DNA from: Aquarana catesbeiana
Taxonomy: Eukaryota > Chordata > Amphibia > Anura > Ranidae
Direction of reading: 5' to 3'
DNA: 64,000 bases
Assembly: GCF_042186555.1 (NCBI RefSeq)
Contig: NC_133326.1
Span: forward strand, 690,160,708-690,224,707
Under the pieces are notes generated by a model that saw only the letters and a list, made by a program, of their open reading frames with translations, had not been told where the DNA came from and ran no database searches. How positions within the stretch are numbered: position 1 is the stretch's first letter; every line of letters starts with the position of its first letter. The translations under genes and the position numbers were made by a program. Below are positions 30,930 to 43,200 of this stretch, one piece after another.

Positions 30930-32820
30930 GTTGACACTGGTACTGATATGGCAGTGATCAGGACACTGGTATAGGGTATAGCAGTGATCAGGATGATGGT
31001 ATAGGGTATGGCAGTGATCAGGATGCTGGTATGGGTTATGGTGGTGATCAGGACACTGGTATGGGGTATGGCGATGATCAGGATGCTGGTATGGCAGTGA
31101 TCAGGACATTAATATGGGCTATGGTAGTAATCAGGATACTGGTATGTCGTATGGCAGTGATCAGAATACTGGTATGGGGTATGGCAGTGATCAGGATGCC
31201 GGTATTGATTATGGCAGTGACCGGGATGCTGATATGGCTTATGGTGGTGATCAGGATGATGGAATGGAAAATGGCGGTGATCAGGACTCTGGTATGGGGT
31301 ATGGTGGTGATCAGAACATTGGTATGAGGTATGGCTGTGATCAGGACTTATGATGTTGGTATGGGGTATATCGTTATCTGGACACTTGTATGGGATATGG
31401 AGGGGATCAGAACACTGGTATGGCCTATGGCAATGATCAGAATGCTGGTATGGGGTATGGCGGTAATCAGGATGCTGGTATGGATTATGGCGGTGATCAG
31501 GACATTGGTATGGTGAATTACGGTGATCAGAATGTTGATGGTTTTGGTATAGGGTATAGTTTTGGTATAGGGTATGGTGGTGATCAGGATGCTGGTATGA
31601 CAAGTGGTGATCAGGATGCTTGTATAGGGTATGGTGGTGAACAGGATGCTGGTATGATTTATGGTGATTAGGATGCTGGTATGGATTATGGCAGTGATGA
31701 GGACATTGGTATGATGAATTACGGTGATCAGGATGCTGGTATAGGGTATGGCGGTGATCATGACATTGGTATGGTGAATTACGGTGATCAGAATGCTGGT
31801 AAAGGGTATGGTGGTGATCAGGATGCTGGTATGACAAGTGGTGATCAGCATGCTGGTATGACGTGTGGTGATCAGGATGCTGGTATGATGTGTGGTGATC
31901 AGGATGCTGGTATGATGTGTGGTGATCAGGATGCTGGTATGATGTGTGGTGATCAGGATGCTGGCATGGTGTATGGAGGTGATCAGGGTTCTGGTATGGT
32001 GTATGGTGGAGATCAGGATGCCGGTATGCCATATGACAGTGATCAGGATGCTGGTATGATGTGTGGTGATCAGGATGCTGGCATGGTGTATGGAGGTGAT
32101 CAAGGTTCTGGTATGGGGATCAGGATGCCGGTATGCCATATGACAGTGATCAGGATGCTGCTATGGGGTAAGGCGGTGATCATGGCGCTGGTATGACATA
32201 TTGTGGTAATCAGGATGCTGGTATGGCGTATTCAATATATAATGGCGAAAAGTGCTAACCAGTGTAAAACTAAACTATGTGAAAAATAAACCTATAAATC
32301 AAAACTAATCTTTTCTTATTACCACCATCTAATAAAAGAACAACTGTCCAACTGCACCACTTGTGCTTAATCCATTATATATATTGAATTAAGCACAATT
32401 GGTAAATGTTGTAACAGGCAGTTGTTCTTTTACTAGCTTGCACAAAAAGATTGGTTTTGATTTATATGTTTATTTCTCACGTAGTTTACGCATTAGTAAG
32501 CAGCGCAGCACCTTTTGCCATTATATATTGAGCATTTTATTGTGAGAACACATTCTTGGTGCAGCAGCCTTTCATTCAGTTATTATTAATTTACACTGAT
32601 TCACTGGTAGCGCAGAAGTTTTATTTTCTGGTATGGTGTATTGTGGGGATCAGAACGCTGGTATGAGGTATGGCACTGAACAGGGCATTGGTATGGCGAA
32701 TGGCGGTGATTGTAGCGCTGGTATGGTGTATGGCAGTGATCAGGACGCTGATATGAGGTGTAGCGGTGCTCAGGAAGTTGGTATGGTGGTGATCAGGACA
32801 TTGGTATGGTGTATGGCATG
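30930..32820 (+). repeat. 27-30 bp minisatellite (GGTGATCAGGATGCTGGTAT)
   Basis: Units of 27 or 30 bp with core GGTGATCAGGATGCTGGTAT run to about 32230 and resume at about 32628 after an inserted snap-back element. A 30-bp unit reads GYGGDQDAGM in one + frame and HPDHHHTPYQ-like on the - strand. The open frames reflect the period being a multiple of 3; no start context or domain supports a gene. Confidence 0.9.
32231..32533. mobile_element. Snap-back MITE in the minisatellite
   Basis: Ends TCAATATATAATGGCGAAAA and its near-complement are inverted, and further inner arms match too (TAAATCAAAACTAATCTTT against AAAGATTGGTTTTGATTTA; TTGTGCTTAAT against ATTAAGCACAA), centred near 32387. The right boundary of the inserted DNA may extend to about 32627. 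Confidence 0.65.
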
Positions 32821-32829
32821 AGCACTAGT

Positions 32830-33863
32830 GACACTGGGACAGCTGACAGGGCCTAGCTCCACACTTTATTATTGTTACATTTGGGGCAGTGATCAGGGGC
32901 GCTGGGACAGGCTGGCACTGCAGTCTGTGAGTGTACATGCAGTCTAAAAGGCGTTCAATCACCTCTCTAATGATGTATGACCTGTGACATGAAATGCTCT
33001 TTTACAATATCACCTCAGTAGCAGAGTTTGGCTGTTCCTCACCCAGTTTTATACCTCCTTCACAGCTGTTTCTGTTTCAGTTAGTGACTGTAATTCAACC
33101 TCTATATTAAATTGATGATCATTAGCACCTGCTTGGTATAATTGGTTAATCTCACACCTGACTCCAATCCTACAAAATCCCTGACTTTGTGCAAGTGTAC
33201 AAAGTGCGCAAATGTAAGAATTGATGCTGGTTTGAAGACAAAGGGTAGTCACATCAAATATTGATTTGATTTAGATTTTGATTAAGTTCTGTCACTTAAA
33301 ATAAATCTTTTTGAAAGCATTTTTACTTTACTTTTTGTTTTTACTTTATTGTTTAGTTTTTACTTTATTTATTTTTTTCATTATCCAACTTTAACTACAA
33401 ATTTTTTGGTGGTATTAATAAAAATAAAGAGTACAGTTGGTATAAACCACTTATGCCGACTTTAGTAGACATTTATTAGCATCATGCACAGAAGCAATCT
33501 TTCAAAATTAGTAGACTCTGGGGACAGACACGGAATAATAAAAATTCCCCAGTTCCTTTCCCAATCACATCTACCAGTATAAACAGGGGTAACACCTGAG
33601 AAATTCTATCATTTTTTGGCACACCTTACAGATGAATAGAGCTATAACTGAAATATTCACACTCATGCCCATCGCTTCGGGGAGAAACACATCATTTCAG
33701 AAGTAGAATATTAGTATCATTACTAAAGAAGTGCTTTGTCTTTTCATCTTCTCCTCTGCTAGAATTTTAGAATTTCCTCATGTTTCCAAGGAATTCTAAC
33801 AATATATAGAAATGTAAATATTAATACACATTGTATGTTTTAAAGACATGCAAGCTGCCAGCA
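32830..33863. other. Unassigned intergenic DNA
   Basis: AT-rich DNA with no credible frame, tandem array or TIR pair. The short - strand frame at 33049-33252 shows no recognisable domain. Confidence 0.45.
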
Positions 33864-34540
33864 TCAGGTATGCATTAATATGGGGGGCATAATTGGTATT
33901 TGTCTCTGGAACCTACAAAGACAATGTTCCGACAACGGAATGCCGTTATAAAGCTTACTGTGTCTTACTGTGAAGAAACCTTTCCATATTTGGAGATTAA
34001 ATCTTTTTTCCTCTAGGCGTAAAGAGTGCCCCCTTGTCCTCTGTGATGACCTTAAAGTGAATAACTCAACACCAAGTTCACTATATGGACCCCTTATGTA
34101 TTTGTACATGTTGATCATATCCCCCCTTAATCTCCTCTTCTCAAGAGTGAATAGATTCAGCTCCTCTAATCTTTCCTCATAGTTGAGCTCCTCCATTACT
34201 CTTATTGGTTTGGTTGCCCTTCTCTGCACTTTCTCCAGTTCCCCGATATCCTTTTTGAGAGCTGGTGCCCAAAACTGAACTGCATATTCCAGATGAGGTC
34301 TTACTAATGATCTGTACAGGGGCAAAATGGTATCTCTCTCTCTGGAGTCCATACCTCACTTAATACAAAAAAGGACTTTGCTTGCTTTGGAAACCACAGC
34401 TTGGCATTGCATGATATTATTGAGCTTAAAATCTACCAAAACCCCCAGATCCTTCTCCACCATGGATTCCCCCAGTTGTACTCCCCTAGTATGTATGATG
34501 CATGCATATTCTTATCCCCTAAGTGCACAACTTTACATTG
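33864..34540 (-). pseudogene. CR1 LINE, C-terminal reverse transcriptase tail
   Basis: Reading 34540 to 33864 on the - strand gives the 3' part of a CR1 ORF2. A first piece in one frame (MVEKDLGVLVDFKLN, then KASKVL) is followed, after a frameshift near 34350, by LYRSLVRPHLEYAVQFWAP, LEKVQRRATK, NYEERLEELNLFTLEKRRLR and FTVRHSKLYNGIP. This is the post-RT thumb/C-terminal region. The 5' truncation is typical for CR1. The RT catalytic domain and endonuclease are absent, so it is dead. It ends near 33864 without a clear 3' microsatellite. Confidence 0.9.
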
Positions 34541-34626
34541 ATCAATAGAGATGGGCCGAACACCCCCCTATTTGGTTCACACCAGAACAGAGAAAAAGTT
34601 CTGACCCGAACAGCGAACCCTATTAA

Positions 34627-35603
34627 GCACTTATGGACCGCCCGTCGTCCTTTTATGTCGCTACTTTGGAGAGGAATATCGTTGTTATGGCAGCAGCTAG
34701 CTGTCATAACCCCAGTATCTTCTTCAGCGGGCGGTCCGCTTTCAGATAAAAGTGGTCTCTGCAGCAGATTTTCCGCAAGATCACTTTTATCGGCGGCGGG
34801 AGAGGGACCCCCTCCCGCCGCGCTCCGGTGCCCTCCGCCGCTTACCGAAGCCATTGGTCACGGCGGAGGCGATCGTGTCCTGTCCCTGGCTTGGCATGGA
34901 GACGAGTGAGGGGAAGATGGCCCCCACCCGTCTCTATATCATTGCAAGGCGGAAGCGACGTCACTTTTTTTTATTGCATTTTAGTGTAAATATGAAATCT
35001 GAGGTCTTTTTGACCCCAGATATCATATTTAAGAGGTCCTGTGATGCTTTTTTGATATTACAAGGGATGTTTACATTCCTTGTAATAGGAATAAAAGTGA
35101 CACAATTTTTTTTTTTAAAGAACAGAGTAAAAATAAAAAATAAAAGGTAAAATAAATAAGATAAATGTTTTAAATGCGCCCCTTCCTGCCGAGCTTGCGT
35201 GCAGAAGCGAACGCATACAGGAGCAGCGCCCGCATATGAAAACGGTGTTCAAACCACACGTGAGGTATCGCTGCAATCGTTAATAATTCTAGCCCTAGAC
35301 CTCCTCTGTAACTCAAAACATGCAACCTGTAGAATTTGTTAAACGTCGCCAATGGAGATTTTTAAGGGTAAAAGCGTGACATGTTGGGGATCAATAAACT
35401 CGGCCTATCATTATCTTTCACAATATAAAAAAAAAATATTGGGCTAACTTTACTGTCGTCCTATTTTTTAATTCAAAGAAGTATATTTTTTCCAAAAAAA
35501 GTGCGCTTGTAAGACCGCTGCGCAAATACAGGGTGACAGAAAGTATTGCAATGCCCGCCATTTATTCTCTAGGGTGTTAGAAAAAAATAAAAAGTACATA
35601 CAC

Positions 35604-35674
<71 letters not shown>

Positions 35675-35756
35675 GTTTGGGGGTTCTAAGTAATTTTCCA
35701 GCAAAAAAAAATGTTTTTAACTCCAAATCTCAGAAAGAGGCTCGGTCCTTAAGTGG
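34627..35756. mobile_element. TTAA-flanked MITE inside hAT fragment
   Basis: TTAA at 34623-34626 and 35757-35760; ends GCACTTATGGACCGCCCG and the complement of CTCGGTCCTTAAGTGG match at most positions. It carries hairpins at 34990-35028 and 35056-35087 like those at 547-648, and the AT microsatellite at 35603-35672. Confidence 0.8.
35603..35672. repeat. (TA)n microsatellite
   Basis: About 70 bp of alternating TA with one GTATA interruption. The Tyr/Ile repeat frame across it is not a gene. Confidence 0.95.
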
Positions 35757-35895
35757 TTAAAGTCTATGGGACCCGAACGTGATAAAATCAAAAGTCCCTT
35801 ATTTGAAGACTTATATGCAAGTAATTGGCTTTAAAAAGGGTATCGGGTCTGGGTACTGCCCCGGGGGACATGTATTGATGAAAATGTTAATTTAA

Positions 35896-36655
35896 CCACT
35901 TCAGCCCTGGAAGATTTGGCTGCTCAATGACAATGCCATTTTTTTGTGATACGGCACTGCGTCGGTCGTGCGACGCTGTACCCAAACAAAATCGATGTCT
36001 TTTGTTTTCCCCACAAATAGAGCTTTTGGTGGTATTTGATCATCTCTGCGTTTTTTTTTTGCACTATAAGCAAAAGCTTATAAAAAGCTAAAATTTTGAA
36101 AAAAAAAACAATATTTTGTACTTTTTGCTATAATAAATATCCCCAACTTTTTTTTAAAAAAGCTAATTTTTTCCTCAGCTTAGGCCGAATATTCTTCTAC
36201 ATATTTTTAGTAATAAAAATCGCAATAAGCCTATATTGATTGGTTTGTGCAAAAGTTATAGCAAACAAAATAAAATAGGGGATAGATTTATGACATTTTT
36301 ATTATTATTATATTTTTTACTAGAGATGGGGATGATCCGCGATTTTTATTGGGACTGCGACATTATGGCGGACACATCGGACACTTTTGACACATTTTTA
36401 GGATCATTGGTATTTATACAGCGATTGGTGCTATAAAAATGCACTGATTACTGTATAAATGTCACTGGCAGGGAAGGGGTTAACATTAGGGGGCAGTCAA
36501 GGAGTTAATTGTGTTTACTGACTGTGTGTTCTAACTGTGGGGGAGGGGACTGACTAGAGGTCCAATAGACCCCTAATGTCTCCATAAAGAGAACCTGACA
36601 CCTGCCCAGTGCTATCGCATAGAGGCTTGTTAGCCCCCTTGTGATATCGATAAAG
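35896..36655 (+). mobile_element. TTAA MITE, right end lost
   Basis: TTAA (35892-35895) followed by CCACTTCAGCCCTGGAAG. The body has TTTTGGTGGTATTTGATCA, GTGGGACTGCGACATT-like and CACTGGCAGGGAAGGGGTTA blocks. A decayed hairpin pair is near 36551-36655. It ends at the next TTAA element without its own right TIR. Confidence 0.6.
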
Positions 36656-36659
36656 TTAA

Positions 36660-36868
36660 AGCAGAAGTAAACCCATAGATTCAACAGTTTCAAAAAACAG
36701 TTACATTCTGTGCCGGGAATGTAACTGTCACATTAGTTGTGCTTTTACACCATCCAATAGCTGGTGTCAGAACTGATCACATGTGCAACATCATAGCAGT
36801 TGAAGATTAAATAGAGGCCAAGATGGCAGCTTTCTTGGCTGAATACTATAGGAGGGGTTACTGCCACT
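36660..36868. mobile_element. 209-bp TTAA-flanked MITE
   Basis: TTAA at 36656-36659 and 36869-36872 with inverted ends AGCAGAAGTAAACCC and the complement of GGGGTTACTGCCACT. No coding capacity. Confidence 0.65.
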
Positions 36869-36872
36869 TTAA

Positions 36873-37434
36873 ATGCAAAATAAAAACAAAAACTAAAAAA
36901 TTAAACCAAACAATCATACAATAAAATAAAAATATTAATTAAAAAAAATGCAATTCTGCACACAGAGTATGCATGTGTAAGTAAATGGTGACTGAACTAC
37001 ACGTTTTATAACACTGTAAAAGTCAGAGTTAGAGCAATAATTCTAGAGCCATCATTTACAGTTTTTTCTAAACTAATAAGCTGTAAAGGCATAGTGATTA
37101 TTTTCAATATCAGAATTGTTCACCATTTAAAAAGTCACAAGCAGTTTTGAGGCCAGACACATTTGGTACCTATTTACTCTACACTATTTCAACTTTCTAT
37201 TTTGTATTAAAAAATGGGGATTCAATTGTATTTGTGTGTAATCAAATTCATTTTGGCGTTTTTTTTTTCCCCCTAAAAATACAGATCTGATAAACAGTGG
37301 TGGAAATATCCTGTAACGTAAAAAAAAAAAATTACAACCACCATCTTTTTTTATTCTCAGCCTACAGAAACTATAGAATGTTTTGGGCAGAATTTGGAAT
37401 AATTGGCTCTCTAATATTAGTCATTATCTGTGCT
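36873..37434. other. AT-rich DNA; start of OR2 duplicated flank
   Basis: No gene. From about 37366 the sequence (GGGCAGAATTTGG, TTATCTGTGCT) aligns with the OR1 flank at about 14912-14975. Confidence 0.5.
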
Positions 37435-37438
37435 TTAA

Positions 37439-38372
37439 ACACTTGAGCTACAGGAGGGTTTACCCCCCCTTCATGACCAGGCCATTTTTTGTGATACGGC
37501 ACTGCGCTGCTTTAACTGACAATTGCGTGTTCATGTGACACTGTACCCAAACAAAATTGAAAAAAGTTTTCTCTTGGTGGTATTTGATCACCTCTGCGGT
37601 TTTTATTTTTTGCGCTATAAACAAAAAAAGAGCGACAATTTTGAGAAAAAAAAAAAAAAACAATATTTCTTACTATTTGCTATAAAACATATCCAATAAA
37701 AAAAAATGGAAAAAAAAAACAAAACAAATTTCTTCAATTTAGGCCAACATGTATTCTGCTACATATTTTTGATAAATAAAATCCCAATAAGCATATATTG
37801 ATTGGTTTGCGCAAAAGTTATAGAGTCTACAAAATAGGGGATAGATTTACGGAATTTTTTATTTGATTATTTATTTATTACAAGTAATGGCGGTGATCAG
37901 TGACTTATAGCGGGACTGCGATATTGCAGCGGACAAATTGGATACTAAGTGAAACTTGTTGGGAACCAGTGACACTAATACAGTGATCATTGCTAAAAAC
38001 ATGCATTGCCGCTGTACTAATGACACTGGCAGGGAAGGGGCTAACATCAGGGGCAATCAAAGGGTTAAATGCGTTACTAGGGAGTGATTACTGTGGGGGA
38101 GGTGCTTTTACTGTGAGAAGACAGAGATCTGTGTTCCTGCTTAGCAGAAACACAGGATCACTACCTTGCCTTCTCACAGAACGGCGATCTGCCTTGTTTA
38201 GGTAGGCAGACCGCCGTACTGCTTCTCTCGGGAACGATCGGCGGGTCCCGGGGGACCTGTTGTTTGGCTCCCGCTGTGTCCAATCACAGCAGCAGCGGAC
38301 CGCTGATGGCACGCGTGCGCGCCCCAGACAGGTATGTAATTCTTATATATACAGTATACAGTCAGCAATCGG
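37439..38372 (+). mobile_element. TTAA-flanked MITE in OR2 5' flank (1)
   Basis: TTAA at 37435-37438 and 38373-38376. It carries the family blocks GTGATACGGCACTGCGC, TCTTGGTGGTATTTGATCAC and GACACTGGCAGGGAAGGGG. The OR1 flank lacks this insertion. Terminal repeats are weak (ACACTTGAG versus CAGTCAGCAATCGG), so the TTAA flanks and the missing paralogous sequence are the main evidence. Confidence 0.7.
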
Positions 38373-38670
38373 TTAAACAGTAATTCTGGATGTAGAGATG
38401 GCTCAAAGTAATAATGGCCATTACGGTAAATTGAGGAAATTGCATTTATAAGAAAGCTCCCCAATATTGGCGGTTATTATGTTCATCATTTTAAAGGCTA
38501 CGCTCACCTCATACATGCACATTTGTTTTTGTGCAAAAATATATGCATTTGGGTTTTTTTTGTTTTTAAAGTATTGCAACTGCAATCAGTGAATCGTGGA
38601 TGCAATGTCAGGCTCCTGTAGACACTTCCTATAGTTCTCTGCCTGTACCTCTGTACGGCCTTTCTGTTAA

Positions 38671-39607
38671 CAACTTGACATCTGCGCTACGGCCGAATGA
38701 CGGCCACAGCGCGGACCTGAATTCCCGGGAGGCCGTCATATGATGGCCTCCCCTATGCACGTGCCCTGCAGTGCGTTGTGATCACCGAGTCACTGAGACT
38801 CGGGTGATCACCGATCCAAGTAAGGGGCCGGTTCCGGCCCCTTACCATGTGATCAGCTGTCAGCCAATGACAGCTGGTCACATGATGTAAACAAAAGGTC
38901 GGTAATCTTTTTTTTTTCTACTCACGCTGACAGTGTGAGTAGAAAAAATAGCAGATCATCGGCTCAGATGTGAGGGACATCGGTCCCGAAGTGGAAGAGG
39001 CACATCTGCCTCATCAGTGCCACCTAATTGTGCCACCTAACAGTGCCCACAGTGCCACCTAACAGTGCCCACAGTGCCACCTATCAGTGCCCACAAGTGC
39101 CAGCTATCAATGCCCACAAGTGCCAGCTATCAATGCCCACAAGTGCCAGCTATCAATGCCCACCAGTAGTGCCAATCAGTGCCACCTAGCAGTGCTGCCT
39201 ATCAGTGTAACTGATCAGTGCCCATCACTGCCACCCATCATTGCCCATCACTGCCGCCTATCAGTGCCCATCACTGCCGCCTATCAGTGCCCATCACTGC
39301 CGCCTCATCAGCGTACATCAATGAAGGAGAAAAATGACCTGTTTTAAATTTTTTATAACAAAATAAAAAAAAAAAAAATTTTTTTTTTTTAAATTCAGAT
39401 TTTTAAATTTTTTTAACAAAAAGTAAAAACTGCAGAGGTGATCAAATACCACCAAAAGAAAGCTCTATTTGTGGTGAAAAAATGATAAAAATTTCATTCG
39501 GGTACAGTGTTGTATGACCGCGCAATTGTCATTCAAAGTGCGTCAGCGCTGAAAGCTGAAAATTGGTCTGGATAGGAGGGGGGTTTAAGTGCCCAGTAAG
39601 CAAGTGG
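38671..39607. mobile_element. TTAA-flanked MITE in OR2 5' flank (2)
   Basis: TTAA at 38667-38670 and 39608-39611. The OR1 flank has a single TTAA at 15331-15334 followed directly by AGAGCTGAG, the same word that follows the element here. This is an internal empty-site proof of a TTAA target duplication. Interior contains the CAGTGCC array at 39008-39315. Confidence 0.9.
39008..39315 (+). repeat. CAGTGCC-type degenerate tandem array
   Basis: Units such as CAGTGCCCACAGTGCCACC and CAAGTGCCAGCTATCAATGC. Same family feature as at 9476 and 14283. Confidence 0.75.
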
Positions 39608-40282
39608 TTAAAGAGCTGAGGAAGTTTCAATGGACTCAGACTGCATTGATCAGCACTCTCATAGTCTCTTGAAAACAAAGTCTATTTGCCATGGTGACAC
39701 GCAGGACTTGTAGTTCATTCACAGATCTCTTTGCCTGCACAACATCACCAATTTTATCATTCAAAGTTTTTATTGAAATAAGTACAAAGGAAAAAAATAA
39801 AACATAGTGCACAGTGCTTCAGACGCAGATGCAACTGCGTATATTGGTTTCCATACATAACATTATAGCATAATATAGCTAACATAGAAGAGCTAGTTTG
39901 TTTTGATTTAAGAACCGAGTTCGCAAAATACTGCGTGCATGATTGGTCCTTTTAGATTGAACCACACATATCTGCAGTAGGTTGAAGTGGAACACTTTAA
40001 GTCATTTCAAAGGGAACAGTTCTAAATAAACAAAAGTTTTAAAATTATTGATAACCTTGACTTCTGCTGGCGCAAATAGAAGCATCTGTCTTCATAATCA
40101 AGATGAAGGATGTGCTCAGTATAGGGAGAGTAAAGAGAAGAGAGATTTAGAAAAGGAAAGCTAGGCTTAGGGGGGAGTAGGTACCTTACATGTGCTATTT
40201 CAGTGAGTCACGTAAATCATACTACGATCTTTCAAAAGTCAATTTCAGATGTGTCATTATCATCCCAGTGTATATCAGTATT

Positions 40283-43200
40283 TTATGAATATTTAAAAAT
40301 CAGCCAAGGTTGCCACGTTTTGTGGAACCTTTCAATGTTGCCTTTATCTTGTGCCAGGGTGTCTTCCATCTCATAGATTTCGCCTATTTTTTTTATCCAT
40401 TCGTCAATTGATGGAGCTCTGGTTGAGTTCCAATGTAAGGGGATCAGTGATTTGGCCGCATTGAGAAGATGCTTTGTTAAGGAATTTTTGTATCTTTTAA
40501 AAGAGAATTTGGTTATATGTAACAGACAGCAAGCTGCATTCAGTTCTATCTCTGTGTCAGTGATTTTTTTAATTAGTTTACACACTTCTTTCCAGAAGGG
40601 TTCAATCTTGGAGCAATGCCACCAGATATGTACCAGAGATCCCCTTTCCGATAGGCACCTCCAGCACAAATCAGATTTCTGTGTATCCCATCTGTGTAGT
40701 TTGTCAGGTGTGTTATACCAGTGCGTCAGCAACTTATAACCTGTTTCTTGAAGTTTTGTGCTGATAGAGCATTTGTGTGTTAATATGCAAGCATACCTCC
40801 ATTGGTGATCAGTTATTTCTTCTTTTAGTTCCTCCGACCATCTCCTCCTGTGTCCGCTTCCCCCTGTATCCCCCGCATACCTCAGCCAAGAACATGCGAC
40901 TGAGGTAGCTCTATCAAGTGGCTTCCCTTCTTTGCACACCGACTCTAGGGCTGTCAAGGGCCTATATAATTGTTGGGTATTTTTAAATTTACCTAGAAAG
41001 CTCCTTATTTGGAAGTAAGTCCATTGTCTCATATGTGGAAGGTGGTTTTCCGATTTAAGTAGTGACCAATCTTTAAATTTATTGTCTGTATAGCAGTCTC
41101 CAGCTAGCAGGGGGGCGTTCTGTAGCGACGGGTGGAGTGATGGGTTGTGCATGCCTGGTATAAAGTCAGGATTATCCGACAACGGTGTTAAGGGGCTTGG
41201 TAAAGTAGTGAGCTCTCTTCGTTTAGCTAGCTTGTTAATAATTCGCAAAGTCGTGCCAGTGATTGGGTGTTTGCGTAGGTTGTGTGGGTAGCTGCTCGGG
41301 GCAACCCAAGGCGAAAACTTCAGTGGGCATGTGGATAACTCCTCTTCTAGTGCAACCCAATCTTTCATGTGGTCATGGCAGTGCCAGTCAACGATTCTCG
41401 CTATGTGAGATGCATGATAGTAGTGCTGGAAGTTTGGTAGGTTAATGCCTCCTAAATCTTTAGGTTTTGTTAGTGTGGTTAGTTTGATTCTTGTTTTTTT
41501 GTGGTGCCACAGGAATTTCGAAATCAAAGAGTTTAGGGCTCTAAATAATTTTTGGGGAACCTCAATCGGCACTGTGCGTATTAAGTAAAGAAATTTGGGC
41601 AATATCACCATTTTCACTATCGCTGCTCGACCAAACCATGAAAAAAAACCCTCATTCCACTTTGTGAGATCTGCCCTGCATCCCTGAAGGAGGGGTGTGA
41701 AATTTCTTTCAAAAATGGTGCTTAGTTGTGGGGTGAGCCATGTCCCTAGGTATTTCAGTGTTTTAGGATCCCATCGAAATTGGGAGTTGGTCTTGGTCTG
41801 TGTAAGCAGTCTCTCTGGGAGGGAAATGTTTAAGGCTTCAGATTTCGTATAATTTATTTTTAGGTTGGATACGTATCCATAGTGAGCGAATTCTTGTAGG
41901 AGGTTGGGGAGAGTTATTGTCGGATTTGTTAGGAAGAATAAAAGGTCGTCAGCATAGGCTGCCACCTTACATTCTCTGTCTTTGATCTGAAATCCATGAA
42001 TTGCTGTGTTATTTTGGACTGATATAATGAAGGGTTCCAGGGATAAAATAAATAACAGGGGCGAGAGGGGGCATCCCTGTCTGGTCCCGTTAGTAATGTG
42101 TACTTTTTTAGAGAGCATGCCATTTATTTTCAGCTCCGCTGAAGGATTTTGATAAAATGCAGAAATCCAGGCTATCATATGCGGACCTAGGCCGACTTGT
42201 CTACATACAGTCAGCATGAAATCCCATGCTACTCGATCGAAGGCCTTCTCCGCATTAGTTGACAGGAGAAAGCCCTCGATCTTTCGCAATTTCACTGCAT
42301 GAGTGAGCAGAAGCGCTTTGGTTACATTATCCCTGGCTTCTCTGCCCGCCATGAAACCTACTTGTTCCATACCGATCAGTTTCGGCAGCAGCGGACCCAT
42401 CCTCAAAGCAAGCACCTTTGCAAACAATTTGACATCCAAATTCAATAGAGAGATGGGTCGGTAGCTGGCGCAGTCTCTGGGGTCTTTACCCGTTTTTGGT
42501 ATCACCGTGATGTGCGTTGATAGTAGATCTGGGGTTACTGCTCTCGGGGTAGAGAGTGTGTTCAAGGCGTCTTTTAAGGGATTAGTGAGAATATCTATAA
42601 AGGTCTTATAGTAGGTGGCTGAGAACCCATCTGGCCCCGGACTTTTACCTGATTTGAGGTGTTTAATGGCTTGTTTGAGTTCAGATGAAGTGATTGGGGC
42701 TTCTAGTAATTCTATGTCTGATTGTGCTAGGGTTGGTAGTCCACTATTGGTTATGTATTCCTGTATGATTTGTGTTCTGTCTCCTGTCATATGTGGTTGC
42801 TTGTGTTGTGGAGGTAGGTTGTATAATTTTGTGTAGAAGTCATGAAAGTGACTGGCTATGGCCTCTGACGCGATGTCTAATTTCCCCTCCTTGTTTCTAA
42901 TGCCAGCTATGTTGTTGGTAGAATTTTTTTCTCTCAGGGCTCTCGCCAAGAACCTACCTGCCTTGTCTCCAGACTCATAGTAGATTCGTTTTTTGAAAAA
43001 TAGCATCCGTTTGGCTCTAGAGTCAAGTATCTGTTGTAAATCTTTTCTGGCTTCTAGCAGGCTCTTGGCTGAAGCCACAGAGAGGGATTGTTTGTGTAGC
43101 AATTCTAGATTTCCAATTTGGGTGATCAGTTTCTTTATTTTGGCATCTCTTTCTTTTTTTACGTCTGGAACCTAATTCTATAAGCGTTCCGCGAATTGTA

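Larger units (their letters stand above)
34546..35895. mobile_element. Truncated copy of the hAT family, interrupted
   Basis: Left end TAGAGATGGGCCGAAC at 34546, then hAT family sequence to 34626. A TTAA MITE (34627-35756) intervenes, then family sequence resumes (GTCTATGGGACCCGAACG, GCCCCGGGGGACATGTATTG) and is lost at the next MITE. It aligns with 19013-19220 of the complete hAT element. The right end was not found. Confidence 0.75.

Noticed and set aside
31109..32196. GYGGDQDAGM-repeat and HPDHHHTPYQ-repeat proteins
   Set aside because: The period of 27-30 bp is a multiple of 3, so frames stay open by composition on both strands; an inserted MITE breaks the array.
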